64,000 nucleotides of DNA from the NCBI RefSeq assembly GCF_001465545.3, contig NZ_CP013480.3, forward strand, positions 1,612,001 to 1,676,000, written 5' to 3'. The position numbers and the translations under genes are program-made. Shown here one piece after another: positions 35,130 to 44,578 of the stretch. This stretch comes from Pandoraea norimbergensis. GTDB taxonomy: Bacteria; Pseudomonadota; Gammaproteobacteria; Burkholderiales; Burkholderiaceae. The stretch's first letter is position 1; every line of letters begins with the position of its first letter. The notes under the pieces were generated by a model. It was not told the origin of the DNA. It made no database searches and was given only the letters and a program-made list of their open reading frames with translations.

Positions 35130-36836
35130 ATGCGACTTATCGTTAGCTTGCTTCTGACGCTGCTTCTGGCGGCTTGTGCCAGTACAGCGCCACCTACAGG
35201 TGCATCGAATTCCACGCCCGAAGCGCAGAGCAAGTCGCCGCTCGCATCGAATGCCAAGGGAAAGCAACGCGTGTCGAGCGATCAGACGATCGACCTTGAT
35301 ACCGACTCGATCAATGATCTGGCCTACGGCAGCGACGATGCCGACCTCTGGGCCCGCATCCGCCATGGCTTCTCCATTCCCGATCTCGACACCGATCTCG
35401 CGCAGGACCGCACGCAGTGGTACGCGCAGCGCCCCGAGTACGTGGAGCGCATGATCCAGCGTTCGAACAAGTATCTGTTCCATATCGTTGAAGAGCTTGA
35501 GCGCCGTCATATGCCGACGGAACTCGCGCTGCTGCCGTTCGTGGAAAGCGCCTACAACCCGCAAGCGCTGTCGACGGCCAAGGCCGCCGGCATGTGGCAG
35601 TTCATCCCGAGCACCGGCAAGACGTACAACCTGAAGCAGAACATGTTCCAGGACGAGCGCCGCGACGTGCTCGCCTCGACCACCGCCGCACTGGACTACC
35701 TGTCGAAGCTGTATGCGATGTTCGGCGACTGGCATCTGGCACTGGCCGCGTACAACTGGGGCGAAGGCAATGTGCAACGCGCCATCGACCGCAATCAGGC
35801 GCAAGGGCTGCCGACCGATTATCTGAGCCTGCGCATGCCGACCGAGACGCGTTACTACGTGCCGAAGTTGCAAGCGATCAAGAACATCATTGCGCACCCG
35901 GAGCTCTACAGCGTGAAGCTGCCGGAGATTCCGAATCACCCGTATTTCGTGAGCGTGACCACCAAGCGTGACATCGACGTGGCGCTGGCCGCCAAGCTGG
36001 CCGATCTGCCGCTCGATGAATTCCGCGCACTCAACCCGTCGTTCCGCAAGCCGGTGATTCTTGGTGCTGCCCAGCCGCAGATTCTGCTGCCGTTCGATAG
36101 CGCCGAAGTTTTCCAAAAGCGCCTGAAGGGCTACGACAAACCGCTGTCGAGCTGGACGACGTACACGTCGGCATCGCGCGAGCGCCCGGAAGACGTGGCT
36201 CGCAAGCTCGGCGTCGACGCCGCCGTGATTCGCTCGGTGAACAACATTGCGCCGCGCATGCGTCTGAAAGCGGGCTCCACGCTGCTGGTGCCGCGCTCGG
36301 ATGACATCGACGAAGACATCAGCGCATCGGTGGCGACCAACGCCGTGCTGGCGCTGGAGCCGGATCTGCCCGACACCCGCAAGGTGATGGTGCGTGCCCG
36401 CAAGCACGACACGCTCGCCGCCGTCGCATCGCGCAGCGGTGTCTCCGTGGCCCAGATCAAGGGCTGGAACCATCTGCGCCGCGACGCGCTGACCGGCGGG
36501 CAACTGCTGGTGCTGCATGTGCCGGTGAAGGATGCGTCGCGTGTGATGGCGGCGTCGGCAGCGCCTGCTGCCCCTGTCGCCGCGTCAGCCAGCAAGGATG
36601 ATGACGACGCGCCGCGCACGCGTCTGGTCAAGGGCAAGAACGGCAAGATGATTCGTGTGGTCGACCACCGTCCGGCCGCCAAGACGACCAAGACCGTGGC
36701 ATCGACCGCGAAGGCTGCACCGGCCAAGTCGGCTGGCAAGGCACCGGCAAAGGCGGCGACCAAGACGGTTGCCAAGACGGCAGCTAAGCCGGTCGCCAAG
36801 GCCCCTGCCAAGGTCACGAAGACCGCACAGCGCTAA
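35130..36836 (+). CDS. mltD: Membrane-bound lytic murein transglycosylase D
   Basis: This lipoprotein cleaves peptidoglycan glycan strands to 1,6-anhydromuropeptides. The signal peptide ends in the lipobox LLAAC (Cys16), after MRLIVSLLLTLLLAAC. The SLT domain follows, with catalytic Glu139 in LPFVESAYNPQA and the family stretches GMWQFIPSTGKTYNL and AAYNWGEGNVQRAI. Two LysM modules lie at about residues 345-395 and 425-470. The last ~75 residues are a Lys/Ala/Pro/Thr-rich tail, positively charged and probably disordered, which E. coli MltD lacks in this form. The length of 568 is long for the family mainly because of that tail. It is monocistronic with its own promoter and terminator. Confidence 0.94.
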   Translation: MRLIVSLLLTLLLAACASTAPPTGASNSTPEAQSKSPLASNAKGKQRVSSDQTIDLDTDSINDLAYGSDDADLWARIRHGFSIPDLDTDLAQDRTQWYAQRPEYVERMIQRSNKYLFHIVEELERRHMPTELALLPFVESAYNPQALSTAKAAGMWQFIPSTGKTYNLKQNMFQDERRDVLASTTAALDYLSKLYAMFGDWHLALAAYNWGEGNVQRAIDRNQAQGLPTDYLSLRMPTETRYYVPKLQAIKNIIAHPELYSVKLPEIPNHPYFVSVTTKRDIDVALAAKLADLPLDEFRALNPSFRKPVILGAAQPQILLPFDSAEVFQKRLKGYDKPLSSWTTYTSASRERPEDVARKLGVDAAVIRSVNNIAPRMRLKAGSTLLVPRSDDIDEDISASVATNAVLALEPDLPDTRKVMVRARKHDTLAAVASRSGVSVAQIKGWNHLRRDALTGGQLLVLHVPVKDASRVMAASAAPAAPVAASASKDDDDAPRTRLVKGKNGKMIRVVDHRPAAKTTKTVASTAKAAPAKSAGKAPAKAATKTVAKTAAKPVAKAPAKVTKTAQR

Positions 36837-36868
36837 GACGCTTCAGACGCAGCACAAGTTTGTACCCG

Positions 36869-36896
36869 ACGCCCGTGAGATCACTCTCACGGGCGT
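36869..36896 (+). terminator. Intrinsic terminator of mltD
   Basis: ACGCCCGTGAGA (36869-36880) pairs with TCTCACGGGCGT (36885-36896) around loop TCAC and is followed by TTTTGTTTTT. Confidence 0.95.
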
Positions 36897-37033
36897 TTTG
36901 TTTTTCCCCTCGGTAAGCGGTTACCGATTCCGGGCACCTGCCTTCGGAAAATTCCCATAAATGCACTGGCTCTCGTTTCCTATGATGGAGACGCGGACGA
37001 TTCCGTTCGTGCCCATGACATAAGGAGTGCTAA

Positions 37034-37216
37034 ATGAATAAGGCAATGGCAACTGCGAAAGAAGTGTCCGAACTCGAAGCGCTGGCCGCCGTGGACGCCA
37101 CGCATGCCACGCGTGGCGTGCTCGGCAACGACGCGGAAGGCATCACGCTCCTGCCGCTGTGCTTCAAGCCGATCTGCATTCCCACGTTGCCGCCGCTGAC
37201 CGGGGGCCATGCCTGA
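37034..37216 (+). CDS. Lasso peptide precursor, pandonodin-like
   Basis: This 60-residue precursor has a 27-residue leader ending HATR and a 33-residue core that starts GVLGNDAEG. Thr sits at leader position -2, as lasso B/C enzymes require. Gly1 and Glu8 of the core can form the eight-residue isopeptide macrolactam ring. The core has an unusually long tail with Cys16 and Cys21 in LCFKPICIP, able to form a second, disulfide-closed ring. This agrees with what I recall of pandonodin, a lasso peptide from Pandoraea with a long disulfide-bearing tail; identity should be confirmed by alignment. AAGGAG precedes the ATG at good spacing. The gene overlaps the B gene by 8 bp. Confidence 0.92.
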
Positions 37217-37970
37217 GGTGTCCGACCCGACACACATCGGAACCGGCGCGTGTGCGGACGCGCCGGTTTTCCGTCATCTGGCACCCGATGTTCACATCGC
37301 GGGTATCGACGGTCACGTCGTGGTGCTCAAGCTCTCGGATGACCGCTACTTCAATCTCTCCTACAAGCACTCGCAGGGGTTGCGCCGATTGATCGGCTGG
37401 CGCGTTGACGGCGATATTCCCGGTGATGTTCTGCTCGCCACGCAGGCGATGTTCGACGCACAAGGCATTCTCGCGCCCGGTGCGCACGCCACGCCCGATC
37501 CCCGTATTGCGAAACGCGATATGTCGCCGCGACTCGGCTTCGACGCATGGCTCGCCATGCCCGCCGACGTGACGCGCGAGTCGCGGGTGCGTGACGTGAT
37601 GCGCGCGGGGTACTGGCTCTGGCAGGCCCAGCGCGTGACGCGGCGCGCGCGCATGCGCGGTGTGGTCGACATGGTGGCGCGCTCGCAGTCCGGCGTTAGA
37701 ACGCAGTACGGCGCGCCTCAGGACTATCTGCCTTACGTGGCCGCGATGCACAGCGCCGCGCTGGTATATCCGCAATGCTCGCCATGTTTGCCGTGGTATG
37801 CCGCGCTCACCGCTTGGTGCGCACGCGACGGCTTGCGCCTGCGGCTGGTGATCGGCGTACAGCGTCAGCCCTTCTATGCGCACGCGTGGACGGAGACCGA
37901 CGCGCGGGTGATTGGCGACGACTTACGCCGACGCGAGCAACTCGCCGTGATCTACGAGACACCGGTCTGA
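37209..37970 (+). CDS. Lasso peptide B protein (leader-recognition domain fused to leader protease)
   Basis: This 253-residue fused B protein has an N-terminal PqqD-like RiPP recognition element (about residues 22-100, containing [20 protein letters not shown]) that binds the leader. The C-terminal transglutaminase-like cysteine protease cuts it off. Cys193 in [10 protein letters not shown] is the likely nucleophile, with His225 in YAHAWTE; an Asp follows in TDARVIGDD. The usual sequence after the Cys is LxRSLAL; here it is LPWYAAL. Its ATG lies inside the last codons of the precursor gene, so the two are translationally coupled. It acts with the cyclase in the cytoplasm to fold and close the lasso. 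Confidence 0.93.
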
Positions 37971-38043
37971 TTTGCGACCGAGTTGGCGTCGCACCGATTG
38001 TTGAATCCCTCAAACATTCAAGCATCCCAGCACGGAGCCATTG

Positions 38044-39801
38044 ATGAAACTTGCCCGCCTGAGACCGGGACCTGCCGAGCGGCACGAACCCTTTCCCGAC
38101 GCCGTGGTGATGCGCGGTCTGGACGGCGTGCCGGTGGCGCGCATTCGTCCCGATGCCGACAGTACGCGGCTGCATTCGAGCGGACAGAGCGAACTGCTGG
38201 CCTGGTACATCAGCGGCACGTTGTTTCTCAAGGAGGATGGCCGGGAGGTCGCCCCGGGCATGGATGTAGCGCGGTTGGCGCTGGAGTCGCCCGAGCGCTT
38301 TGTGGAGCGTTACTGGGGGCACTATCGCGTCATCGTGCATGACCGCTGGCGTGGCACGACGCTGGTGCTCTGCGACCCCTGCGGGCAGTGTCCGACGTAC
38401 TACCGCTTTTGCCGCGATGGCGCCGTGCATGTGGGGGCTGACCCGGCAGCACTGGTCGACGATCATCCCAGCTTCGATAGCCTCGCGCTGAAGTCGTTTC
38501 TCGTGCATGGCGATCTGGGAGGCGTGCAGTGTGCGCTTTACGATGTCGAGCGGCTGCCGCTGGGCCACGCGCTGTGGATCCCGGAGCGCGGTGCGCCACA
38601 AACGCGTGTCGTGTGGTGGCCTGACTGGCGGATGGCCGATCACGATGCGCAGAACGTGGCCTCGGGCGAGGGCCTGTTGCGGCTACTGCGACGTTCGGTG
38701 GAACGTAGTGTCGGCGACCGGCCTGCGGTGCTTGAACTGTCGGGCGGCGTAGAGTCGACCTCGCTCGCGCTGGCACTCGCCGAGTCGGGACGGGCGGACA
38801 CCTGTACGGCGATCAATCATCGCGATCCGTCGTCGCCGTCGAGCGACGAGTCGCATCATGCCGGCAGCGTCGCGCGCCATGTGCGCATGGCCTTCGAGCG
38901 GCTGGATATCGACTGCGCAGCGTTCTCGCCATCGCCGTCGTCGGCAATCCCGCGTCTCGCCCGCCCGGCACTGCATCTGTGCATGCTGGCGCAGCTCGAT
39001 GCCGTGCGTGAGCGGCTGAGTACCTACAGTGGCCATCGGCTGGTGAACGGCCACGGTGGTGATGCCATTTTTCTTGCACCGCCGCCCAATGGGGCATTTC
39101 TCGATGCTTTTGCGGACGGTCAATGGCGCCGTGCATTCAGCGCATGGCGCGATCTGGCAGTGATGCAGCGCTTGCCACTGTGGTGGGTCGCGCAGGGCGC
39201 GTTCGCGCAACTCGGGCAGCGTCATGCGAACCCGGATGCCGCGCTCTCGACGGGGCTGCTCACGCCAGCGGCCCGCATTGCCGATACGCCGCGCACTGAA
39301 CCGTTGGCGTCGGCGTGGCTGTCGCGCTGGGCGTTGCGCGTGCGTCCCGGCAAGCGGGCGCAGGTCCTCGGCATTCTCGGCAACCTGCGCGACGTGGAAG
39401 TGCAACCATCGCTCGCCCCGGCAGGTACGGTATTTCCGTTCCTCACACAGCCCATGGTCGAAGCGGGGTTGAAGATGCCGACCTACCGCCTGTTCAATGC
39501 GATGCATAACCGCCTGCCGCTGCGCCGCGCAGCGTATCTGGCGAGCGGGTTGCCGAATCTCTGGCGGCGTGACAAGGGCGTGTTGACGGGCATGGTGGGG
39601 GCCGGCGCTGCAGCGAATCTGGCCCATGTCGAAGAGGTCTGTCTCGACGGTTATTGCGCCGCATCGGGCTGGATTGACCGCGACGCTTGCCGCCGGGCGA
39701 TCGGACGCGTGGCGCACCATCATCTCGAATCGATGACGACGATCCGCCGGCTGTACGCGATCGAAATGTTCGTACGCGGTTGGCGCGCGGGCGCGGTATG
39801 A
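38044..39801 (+). CDS. Lasso cyclase (asparagine synthetase-like, C protein)
   Basis: This 585-residue ATP-dependent cyclase adenylates the Glu8 side chain of the core and joins it to the new N-terminal amine, forming the isopeptide ring. The C-terminal two thirds is an asparagine-synthase fold with the PP-loop at residues 233-238, reading SGGVES instead of the more common SGGxDS. The N-terminal third corresponds to the glutaminase-like domain of AsnB but lacks the catalytic N-terminal Cys, as is normal for lasso cyclases. The ATG at 38044 has CGGAG upstream; a TTG precedes it directly. A 73 bp gap separates it from the B gene, and it overlaps the exporter by ATGA. Confidence 0.92.
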   Translation: MKLARLRPGPAERHEPFPDAVVMRGLDGVPVARIRPDADSTRLHSSGQSELLAWYISGTLFLKEDGREVAPGMDVARLALESPERFVERYWGHYRVIVHDRWRGTTLVLCDPCGQCPTYYRFCRDGAVHVGADPAALVDDHPSFDSLALKSFLVHGDLGGVQCALYDVERLPLGHALWIPERGAPQTRVVWWPDWRMADHDAQNVASGEGLLRLLRRSVERSVGDRPAVLELSGGVESTSLALALAESGRADTCTAINHRDPSSPSSDESHHAGSVARHVRMAFERLDIDCAAFSPSPSSAIPRLARPALHLCMLAQLDAVRERLSTYSGHRLVNGHGGDAIFLAPPPNGAFLDAFADGQWRRAFSAWRDLAVMQRLPLWWVAQGAFAQLGQRHANPDAALSTGLLTPAARIADTPRTEPLASAWLSRWALRVRPGKRAQVLGILGNLRDVEVQPSLAPAGTVFPFLTQPMVEAGLKMPTYRLFNAMHNRLPLRRAAYLASGLPNLWRRDKGVLTGMVGAGAAANLAHVEEVCLDGYCAASGWIDRDACRRAIGRVAHHHLESMTTIRRLYAIEMFVRGWRAGAV

Positions 39802-41645
39802 CGAGGCAAGCTGGCTGGCAGGCGCTATGTTTTGTGCTGCGAAGGCTCTGGGCGCGCGAGACGCAGACATCGCGTCATCGTGTTTGGGTGGTGATGGCGG
39901 CGCTGGCGGCGGCGTTCATGCTGGCGTTGCGGCTTGTGGCGCCGTGGGTGCTCGGGCTCGCGGTCGATGCACTGACGGGCGAGCGGGCAGTCGGTTATGC
40001 GTTGCCGTTGGCGACGGCCTACGTGGTGCTTTGGTCGGCAGCGGCGATTGGCGAGCGCGGCAAAGACTTGTTGATTCAGCGCGCGATGGAAGACCTGCGA
40101 CGACGTACGGCACTGGGTTATCTGTCGCGGCTTGTCGGCCTGCCGGCGCATCGCGCACGCGAGGTGAATGCGGGACAGACGCTGGATTGCCTCTTCCGTG
40201 TGGAGGTGGCGTTGCCTGTCATCGTGACCGGTCTGGTGTTCGGGTTGCTGCCGCTGGCGGTGCAGGTGCTGGCGACGGGCATCATCCTGATGGTCAACTT
40301 CGGTGCGATGTACGGAGTGTTGCTGGGCGCTACGGTGGTGGCCTATGTGCTGACACTGCGTCCATCGCTTGCCCGTGTGACGCGCCGCGAAGCGCAGGCG
40401 AACGATATCTCTCGTGCCACGATGGGGGCGCTTGCTGACACGCTGACGCAACTCGAATGTGTGAAGACGTTTGCGCAAGAGCCCGCAGAGATCGGCCGAC
40501 TGTCGCAACGCCTGCGCACGCGCTATGTAGCGGCGCTCGCGACGGCGACTACGGCGCAGGTCACGAGTGCGTGTCAGATGGCGATCATGGCGCTCGGGGT
40601 GTCGGCCATGACGCTGCTCGCTGTGCGTGACGTCATGCGCGGCGCGGAACCCGTCGGCACGCTGGTGCAGATCAACGCCTATCTGCTGCAATTCGCGCTA
40701 CCGGCGGCGATGCTGGGCGCGCTGGTGTCGCAAGTGGCGAGAGCGCTGGTCAGTGTTGACGAGCATCTGCGCGATGCCACGAGTGGGCCGATGACGGACG
40801 ACGTGGAAGGCGTGGAAGATGTGGACGCAGCGAAAGAGGCGAACGAGTCGGGACAAGGCGGCGCAACTGCGGCGGCAGGTGCTCTGGCCGTGCCGTCACC
40901 GCGCGCCCCGTGCATCGAACTTGATCAGGTCGGCGTGACGCTGGGTGACGGCACGCCGGTGGTTGCGCGTGTCAGCCTCAGAATTCGTGCCGGAGAATAC
41001 GTGGCAATCGTCGGACCGTCGGGCGCTGGCAAATCCACGTTGTTGCGCCTGATGACAGGGCTCACGTTACCGACGCAGGGGCAGGTGCGCATCGATGGTC
41101 GTGCGCTCAATGGTGTCGCCGCGACGGCACTGCGTCGTGTGACCGGATTCGTCACACAAGACTGCCGGCTGTTCGACCGGTCCGTGTTTGAGAATGTCGC
41201 CTATCGAGCGGGCCTGCTCAATGCAGCGCTTCCCGACGATCCCGCGATTCGCGACGAATTCATGCGTGTGGCGACCCTTGCCGAAGTGCCGGACGTGATT
41301 TCGGTCATGGGACTGTCCGGCGGGGAGCGTCAACGGGTAAACATCGCCCGCGCTCTGTGGGGGCGCCCCCGATGGCTGCTGTTCGACGAACCCACCGCTG
41401 CGCTCGACGCCCTCACCGAAGCCCGCATCCTCAACCGTCTGGCTCACGAACGTGCAGGCGCGACATGCGTGGTCGTGGCCCATCGGCTGGCGGCCATTTG
41501 TCGCGCCGACCGGATTGTCGTGATGGATCAAGGGCATATCGTCGACGTCGGCACCCACTCGGCGCTGCTCGCCCGAGGTGGCCTGTACGCCCGTATGTGG
41601 CAGGCGCAGCAGGCCGATCTCGGGGCCGAAGCCGTGCTTGGCTAA
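39798..41645 (+). CDS. Lasso peptide ABC exporter (D protein)
   Basis: This 615-residue half-transporter exports the mature peptide and provides self-immunity. Six membrane helices fill about residues 25-310. A Gly/Ala/Asp-rich linker (~325-370) follows, then the ATPase domain: Walker A GPSGAGKST with Lys412, signature LSGGERQRV, Walker B WLLFDEPTAALD and the His switch VVAHRLA. Its ATG overlaps the cyclase stop (ATGA at 39798-39801), showing tight coupling. The longer in-frame start at 39687 lies inside the cyclase gene and is not used here. No isopeptidase, kinase or regulator gene accompanies the four-gene unit. Confidence 0.93.
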   Translation: MTRQAGWQALCFVLRRLWARETQTSRHRVWVVMAALAAAFMLALRLVAPWVLGLAVDALTGERAVGYALPLATAYVVLWSAAAIGERGKDLLIQRAMEDLRRRTALGYLSRLVGLPAHRAREVNAGQTLDCLFRVEVALPVIVTGLVFGLLPLAVQVLATGIILMVNFGAMYGVLLGATVVAYVLTLRPSLARVTRREAQANDISRATMGALADTLTQLECVKTFAQEPAEIGRLSQRLRTRYVAALATATTAQVTSACQMAIMALGVSAMTLLAVRDVMRGAEPVGTLVQINAYLLQFALPAAMLGALVSQVARALVSVDEHLRDATSGPMTDDVEGVEDVDAAKEANESGQGGATAAAGALAVPSPRAPCIELDQVGVTLGDGTPVVARVSLRIRAGEYVAIVGPSGAGKSTLLRLMTGLTLPTQGQVRIDGRALNGVAATALRRVTGFVTQDCRLFDRSVFENVAYRAGLLNAALPDDPAIRDEFMRVATLAEVPDVISVMGLSGGERQRVNIARALWGRPRWLLFDEPTAALDALTEARILNRLAHERAGATCVVVAHRLAAICRADRIVVMDQGHIVDVGTHSALLARGGLYARMWQAQQADLGAEAVLG

Positions 41646-41986
41646 CGCGCTTGGTTCGGCTCGCTGGTTGCCCGCGCCCCGAGCGGCTAACCCATCCCCC
41701 CGCGTTCTCCTCGTCAGACTTGGCAATATTCTCCGCGTAATCCCTAGGTTCTACAGCGCCCTGAGCCGCCCCCGGGGTAAGCCTTCCGTAAGCGTCAACG
41801 CGCACACTGAACGTGAGGCATCCTAGGGTGTCCGACGAATTCCATGCCATACCCGCTTTGCTGTCGATACCCGCTCGGTGTATCGACATTGCCGGCTTGA
41901 TCCGGCGCCGCGCGTAGTCCAGTCCTGTGCTGCATTCAGCGAGGGTGCGACGCGCGCGAGCCCACCAAAACATGCAAGGAGACATC
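41646..41986 (+). promoter_or_regulatory. Intergenic region with a spaced pair of CCTAGG motifs before prpE
   Basis: This 341 bp region has no supported gene. It carries CCCTAGG at 41742-41748 and CCTAGGG at 41822-41828, in inverted arrangement 79 bp centre to centre. Such CTAG-centred sequences are rare in GC-rich DNA. They could be activator sites for prpE. No terminator is obvious after the exporter gene. Confidence 0.4.
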
Positions 41987-43888
41987 ATGACTTCGTATGC
42001 GTCGTTTCACGCCCGCTCGGTGACGCCCGAATCGCGCGAGGCGTTCTGGGAGGAACAAGCGCGTCTGATCGACTGGGAGACGCCATTCACCAAAGTGCTC
42101 GATTACGACAAGCCGCCGTTTGCCCGTTGGTTTGTCGGTGGCCGCACCAACCTTTGCCACAACGCGGTCGATCGCCATCTGCCGTCGCGTGGCTCGCAAA
42201 ACGCGCTGATCTGGGTGTCGACGGAAACCGAACAGGAGCGCGTGTACACCTACGACGCGCTGGCCGCCGAGGTCAATCGCATGGCCGCGTCGTTGCAATC
42301 GTTGGGCGTGACGCGCGGCGAGCGCGTACTGATCTACATGCCGATGGTGCCCGAGGCGCTCTTCGCGATGCTGGCCTGCACCCGCCTCGGCGCAATTCAC
42401 TCGGTGGTGTTCGGCGGGTTTGCGTCGGTGAATCTTGCCGCCCGCATTGACGATGCGCGCCCGAAAGTGATCGTGTCTGCGGATGCCGGCTCGCGCAACG
42501 GCAAGGTGGTGCCCTACAAACCGCTGCTGGACGAAGGGATTGCGCTGGCACAAAGCAAGCCGGGCAACGTGCTGCTCATCGACCGTGGCCTCGCGCCGAT
42601 GGATCGGGTCGAAGGGCGCGACGTCGACTATGCGGCCCTGCGCGAGCAGCATCTCGATGCGTTGGTGCCGTGCGAGTGGCTCGAATCTAGCGAGCCGTCG
42701 TACGTGCTTTACACGTCGGGGACGACGGGCAAGCCGAAGGGCGTGCAGCGCGACACGGGGGGCTACGCGGTAGCGTTGGCTTCGTCGATGCAGCACATCT
42801 TCTGCGCGAAGCCGGGCGACACGATGTTCTGTGCGTCAGACATCGGGTGGGTGGTCGGGCATAGCTACATCGTGTATGCGCCGCTGCTCGCAGGCATTGC
42901 CACGGTGATGTACGAGGGCACGCCGATTCGTCCGGACGGTGGCATCTGGTGGCGCATTGTCGAGAAATATCGGGTGACGCAACTGTTCACGGCACCGACG
43001 GCAATTCGCGTGCTCAAGAAGCAGGACCCTGCGTATCTCACGCAATACGATTTGTCTTCGCTGCGGCTGATCTTCCTCGCGGGCGAGCCGCTGGACGAGC
43101 CCACGGCGCGATGGCTGACGGACGGTGTGGGAAAACCTGTGGTCGACAACTACTGGCAGACGGAAACGGGTTGGCCGATTCTTGGGATGGCGCGTGGTAT
43201 TGAGGAACTGCCGAGCAAGCTGGGCTCGCCGGGCAAGGCCGTGTATGGCTATGACGTGAAGCTGGTTGACGAGGTCACCGGCGAAGATTGCGGGCCGAAT
43301 CAGAAGGGCGTGCTGGCCATCGAAGGCCCGCTGCCGCCGGGGTGCATGAGCACGCTGTGGGGCGACGACGCGCGCTTCGTCAAGACGTACTGGGAGACGG
43401 TACCTGGGCGCCAGTTGTATTCGAGCTTCGACTGGGGCGTGCGCGACGACGATGGCTATTACTTCATCCTTGGGCGCACGGACGACGTGATCAATGTGGC
43501 GGGTCACCGGTTGGGGTCGCGCGAGATCGAGGAGAGTATTGCGAGCCATCCGGCGGTGGCGGAAGTGGCGGTGATCGGCGCGCAGGACGCCCTCAAGGGG
43601 CAGGTGGCCATCGCGTTCGCCGTGCTGCGTCAGCCGGCGTTGGCAGAGACGGTGGAGCAGCGGATGGCGCTGGAGGGCGATGTGATGAAGACAGTGGACA
43701 AGCAACTGGGCGCGGTGGCGCGTCCGGCGCGCGTGTACTTCGTGTCGATGCTGCCCAAGACACGTTCGGGCAAGCTGCTGCGCCGAGCGATTCAGGCGAT
43801 CTGCGAGGGCCGCGAGACGGGCGATCTCATCACGTTGGAAGACCCGACGGCGCTGGAACAGGTGCGTGAGGCCGTGCGAGGGAAGTAA
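41987..43888 (+). CDS. prpE: Propionate--CoA ligase / acyl-CoA synthetase
   Basis: This 633-residue AMP-forming ligase activates propionate (and acetate less well) to the CoA thioester, feeding the methylcitrate cycle. Seen motifs are the P-loop YTSGTTGKPKG with the following GVQRDTGGYAVAL typical of PrpE, the adenylate-binding DNYWQTETGW, FDWGVRDDDGYYFILGRTDD with the hinge Asp, and the C-terminal PKTRSGKLLRR with Lys596, the residue acetylated in related enzymes. AAGGAGA stands 8 bases before the ATG at 41987. The rest of the prp operon is not adjacent. Distinguishing PrpE from acetyl-CoA synthetase rests on overall resemblance and is fairly sure. Confidence 0.9.
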   Translation: MTSYASFHARSVTPESREAFWEEQARLIDWETPFTKVLDYDKPPFARWFVGGRTNLCHNAVDRHLPSRGSQNALIWVSTETEQERVYTYDALAAEVNRMAASLQSLGVTRGERVLIYMPMVPEALFAMLACTRLGAIHSVVFGGFASVNLAARIDDARPKVIVSADAGSRNGKVVPYKPLLDEGIALAQSKPGNVLLIDRGLAPMDRVEGRDVDYAALREQHLDALVPCEWLESSEPSYVLYTSGTTGKPKGVQRDTGGYAVALASSMQHIFCAKPGDTMFCASDIGWVVGHSYIVYAPLLAGIATVMYEGTPIRPDGGIWWRIVEKYRVTQLFTAPTAIRVLKKQDPAYLTQYDLSSLRLIFLAGEPLDEPTARWLTDGVGKPVVDNYWQTETGWPILGMARGIEELPSKLGSPGKAVYGYDVKLVDEVTGEDCGPNQKGVLAIEGPLPPGCMSTLWGDDARFVKTYWETVPGRQLYSSFDWGVRDDDGYYFILGRTDDVINVAGHRLGSREIEESIASHPAVAEVAVIGAQDALKGQVAIAFAVLRQPALAETVEQRMALEGDVMKTVDKQLGAVARPARVYFVSMLPKTRSGKLLRRAIQAICEGRETGDLITLEDPTALEQVREAVRGK

Positions 43889-43906
43889 CAGGCGGGTGGT
43901 TGTAGA

Positions 43907-43947
43907 GCGCTGCGGCACAGTTGATTTTTCGGACTGTGCCGCAGTGC
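43907..43947 (+). terminator. Terminator hairpin after prpE
   Basis: GCGCTGCGGCACAGT (43907-43921) pairs along 15 positions (one G-T) with ACTGTGCCGCAGTGC (43933-43947) across an 11-base loop; TTT follows. Confidence 0.85.
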
Positions 43948-44005
43948 TTTGGAAAAGCGATGATGGGATGATAGCTGCTGGCCCCTCGCTCTCCGGAAGT
44001 TCTCC

Positions 44006-44578
44006 ATGCAGCTCACGTCGTCTGAACGATTTGACCAGTTCATCGGTACTCAACTGGCTGAGGCAGTCCTGCCTCGCACAACGCTCGACTTCGATGCCGA
44101 ACTGGCGTTGTGGCATCGCAATCTCGATATTTTCTACAAGTTCGTTGAGTCGAGCCTCTCACCGTATGTGGAGGACGGGCGTGTGCTCGTGCGTTACGGC
44201 GAGGTACAGATCAGGGAGGCGTTGATCGGCGTCTATCGGGCGCGTTGCGCGCAGCTCCACATCGGCAGGGACGAGGTGACGTTGACCCCGGTCGGGACCC
44301 TCCTGCGGAGCTCGCGCGGGCAGATCAACATGAAAGGCCCGCACGGCAGCGCTCGCTTTGTCGTGGTCCCCCCGGAAGTCTCGCGTCGGTGGCGCCGTGC
44401 TGATAACCCCCTTTGGTATGGCGAGCCCGGAGACGAGAATTCGGCACCCGAAACTTGGATCTGGAAGCTTGCCATGCCCCAGCGAGATACCACTTTCATC
44501 CACGTTGATGCGGAATTTTTCCAGGAAGCCCTGATGGGTGTCACCGCGGGGATATGCCTTGACGATGATGATCGTTGA
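44006..44578 (+). CDS. Unknown protein, first gene of an overlapping pair
   Basis: This 190-residue soluble protein belongs to no family I can name. No signal peptide or membrane segment is visible. It has a Trp/Arg-rich middle (VSRRWRRADNPLWYG, about residues 126-140) and a C-terminal acidic end. Its last codons overlap the next gene by 14 bp, so the two are probably translated as a pair. GC looks lower than in prpE, and the pair is inserted between two unrelated metabolic and transport genes, both signs of an accessory module. A toxin-antitoxin or defence-type partner is conceivable because of the second gene, but nothing in this protein shows nucleotidyltransferase or DNA-binding motifs. 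Confidence 0.68.
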   Translation: MQLTSSERFDQFIGTQLAEAVLPRTTLDFDAELALWHRNLDIFYKFVESSLSPYVEDGRVLVRYGEVQIREALIGVYRARCAQLHIGRDEVTLTPVGTLLRSSRGQINMKGPHGSARFVVVPPEVSRRWRRADNPLWYGEPGDENSAPETWIWKLAMPQRDTTFIHVDAEFFQEALMGVTAGICLDDDDR

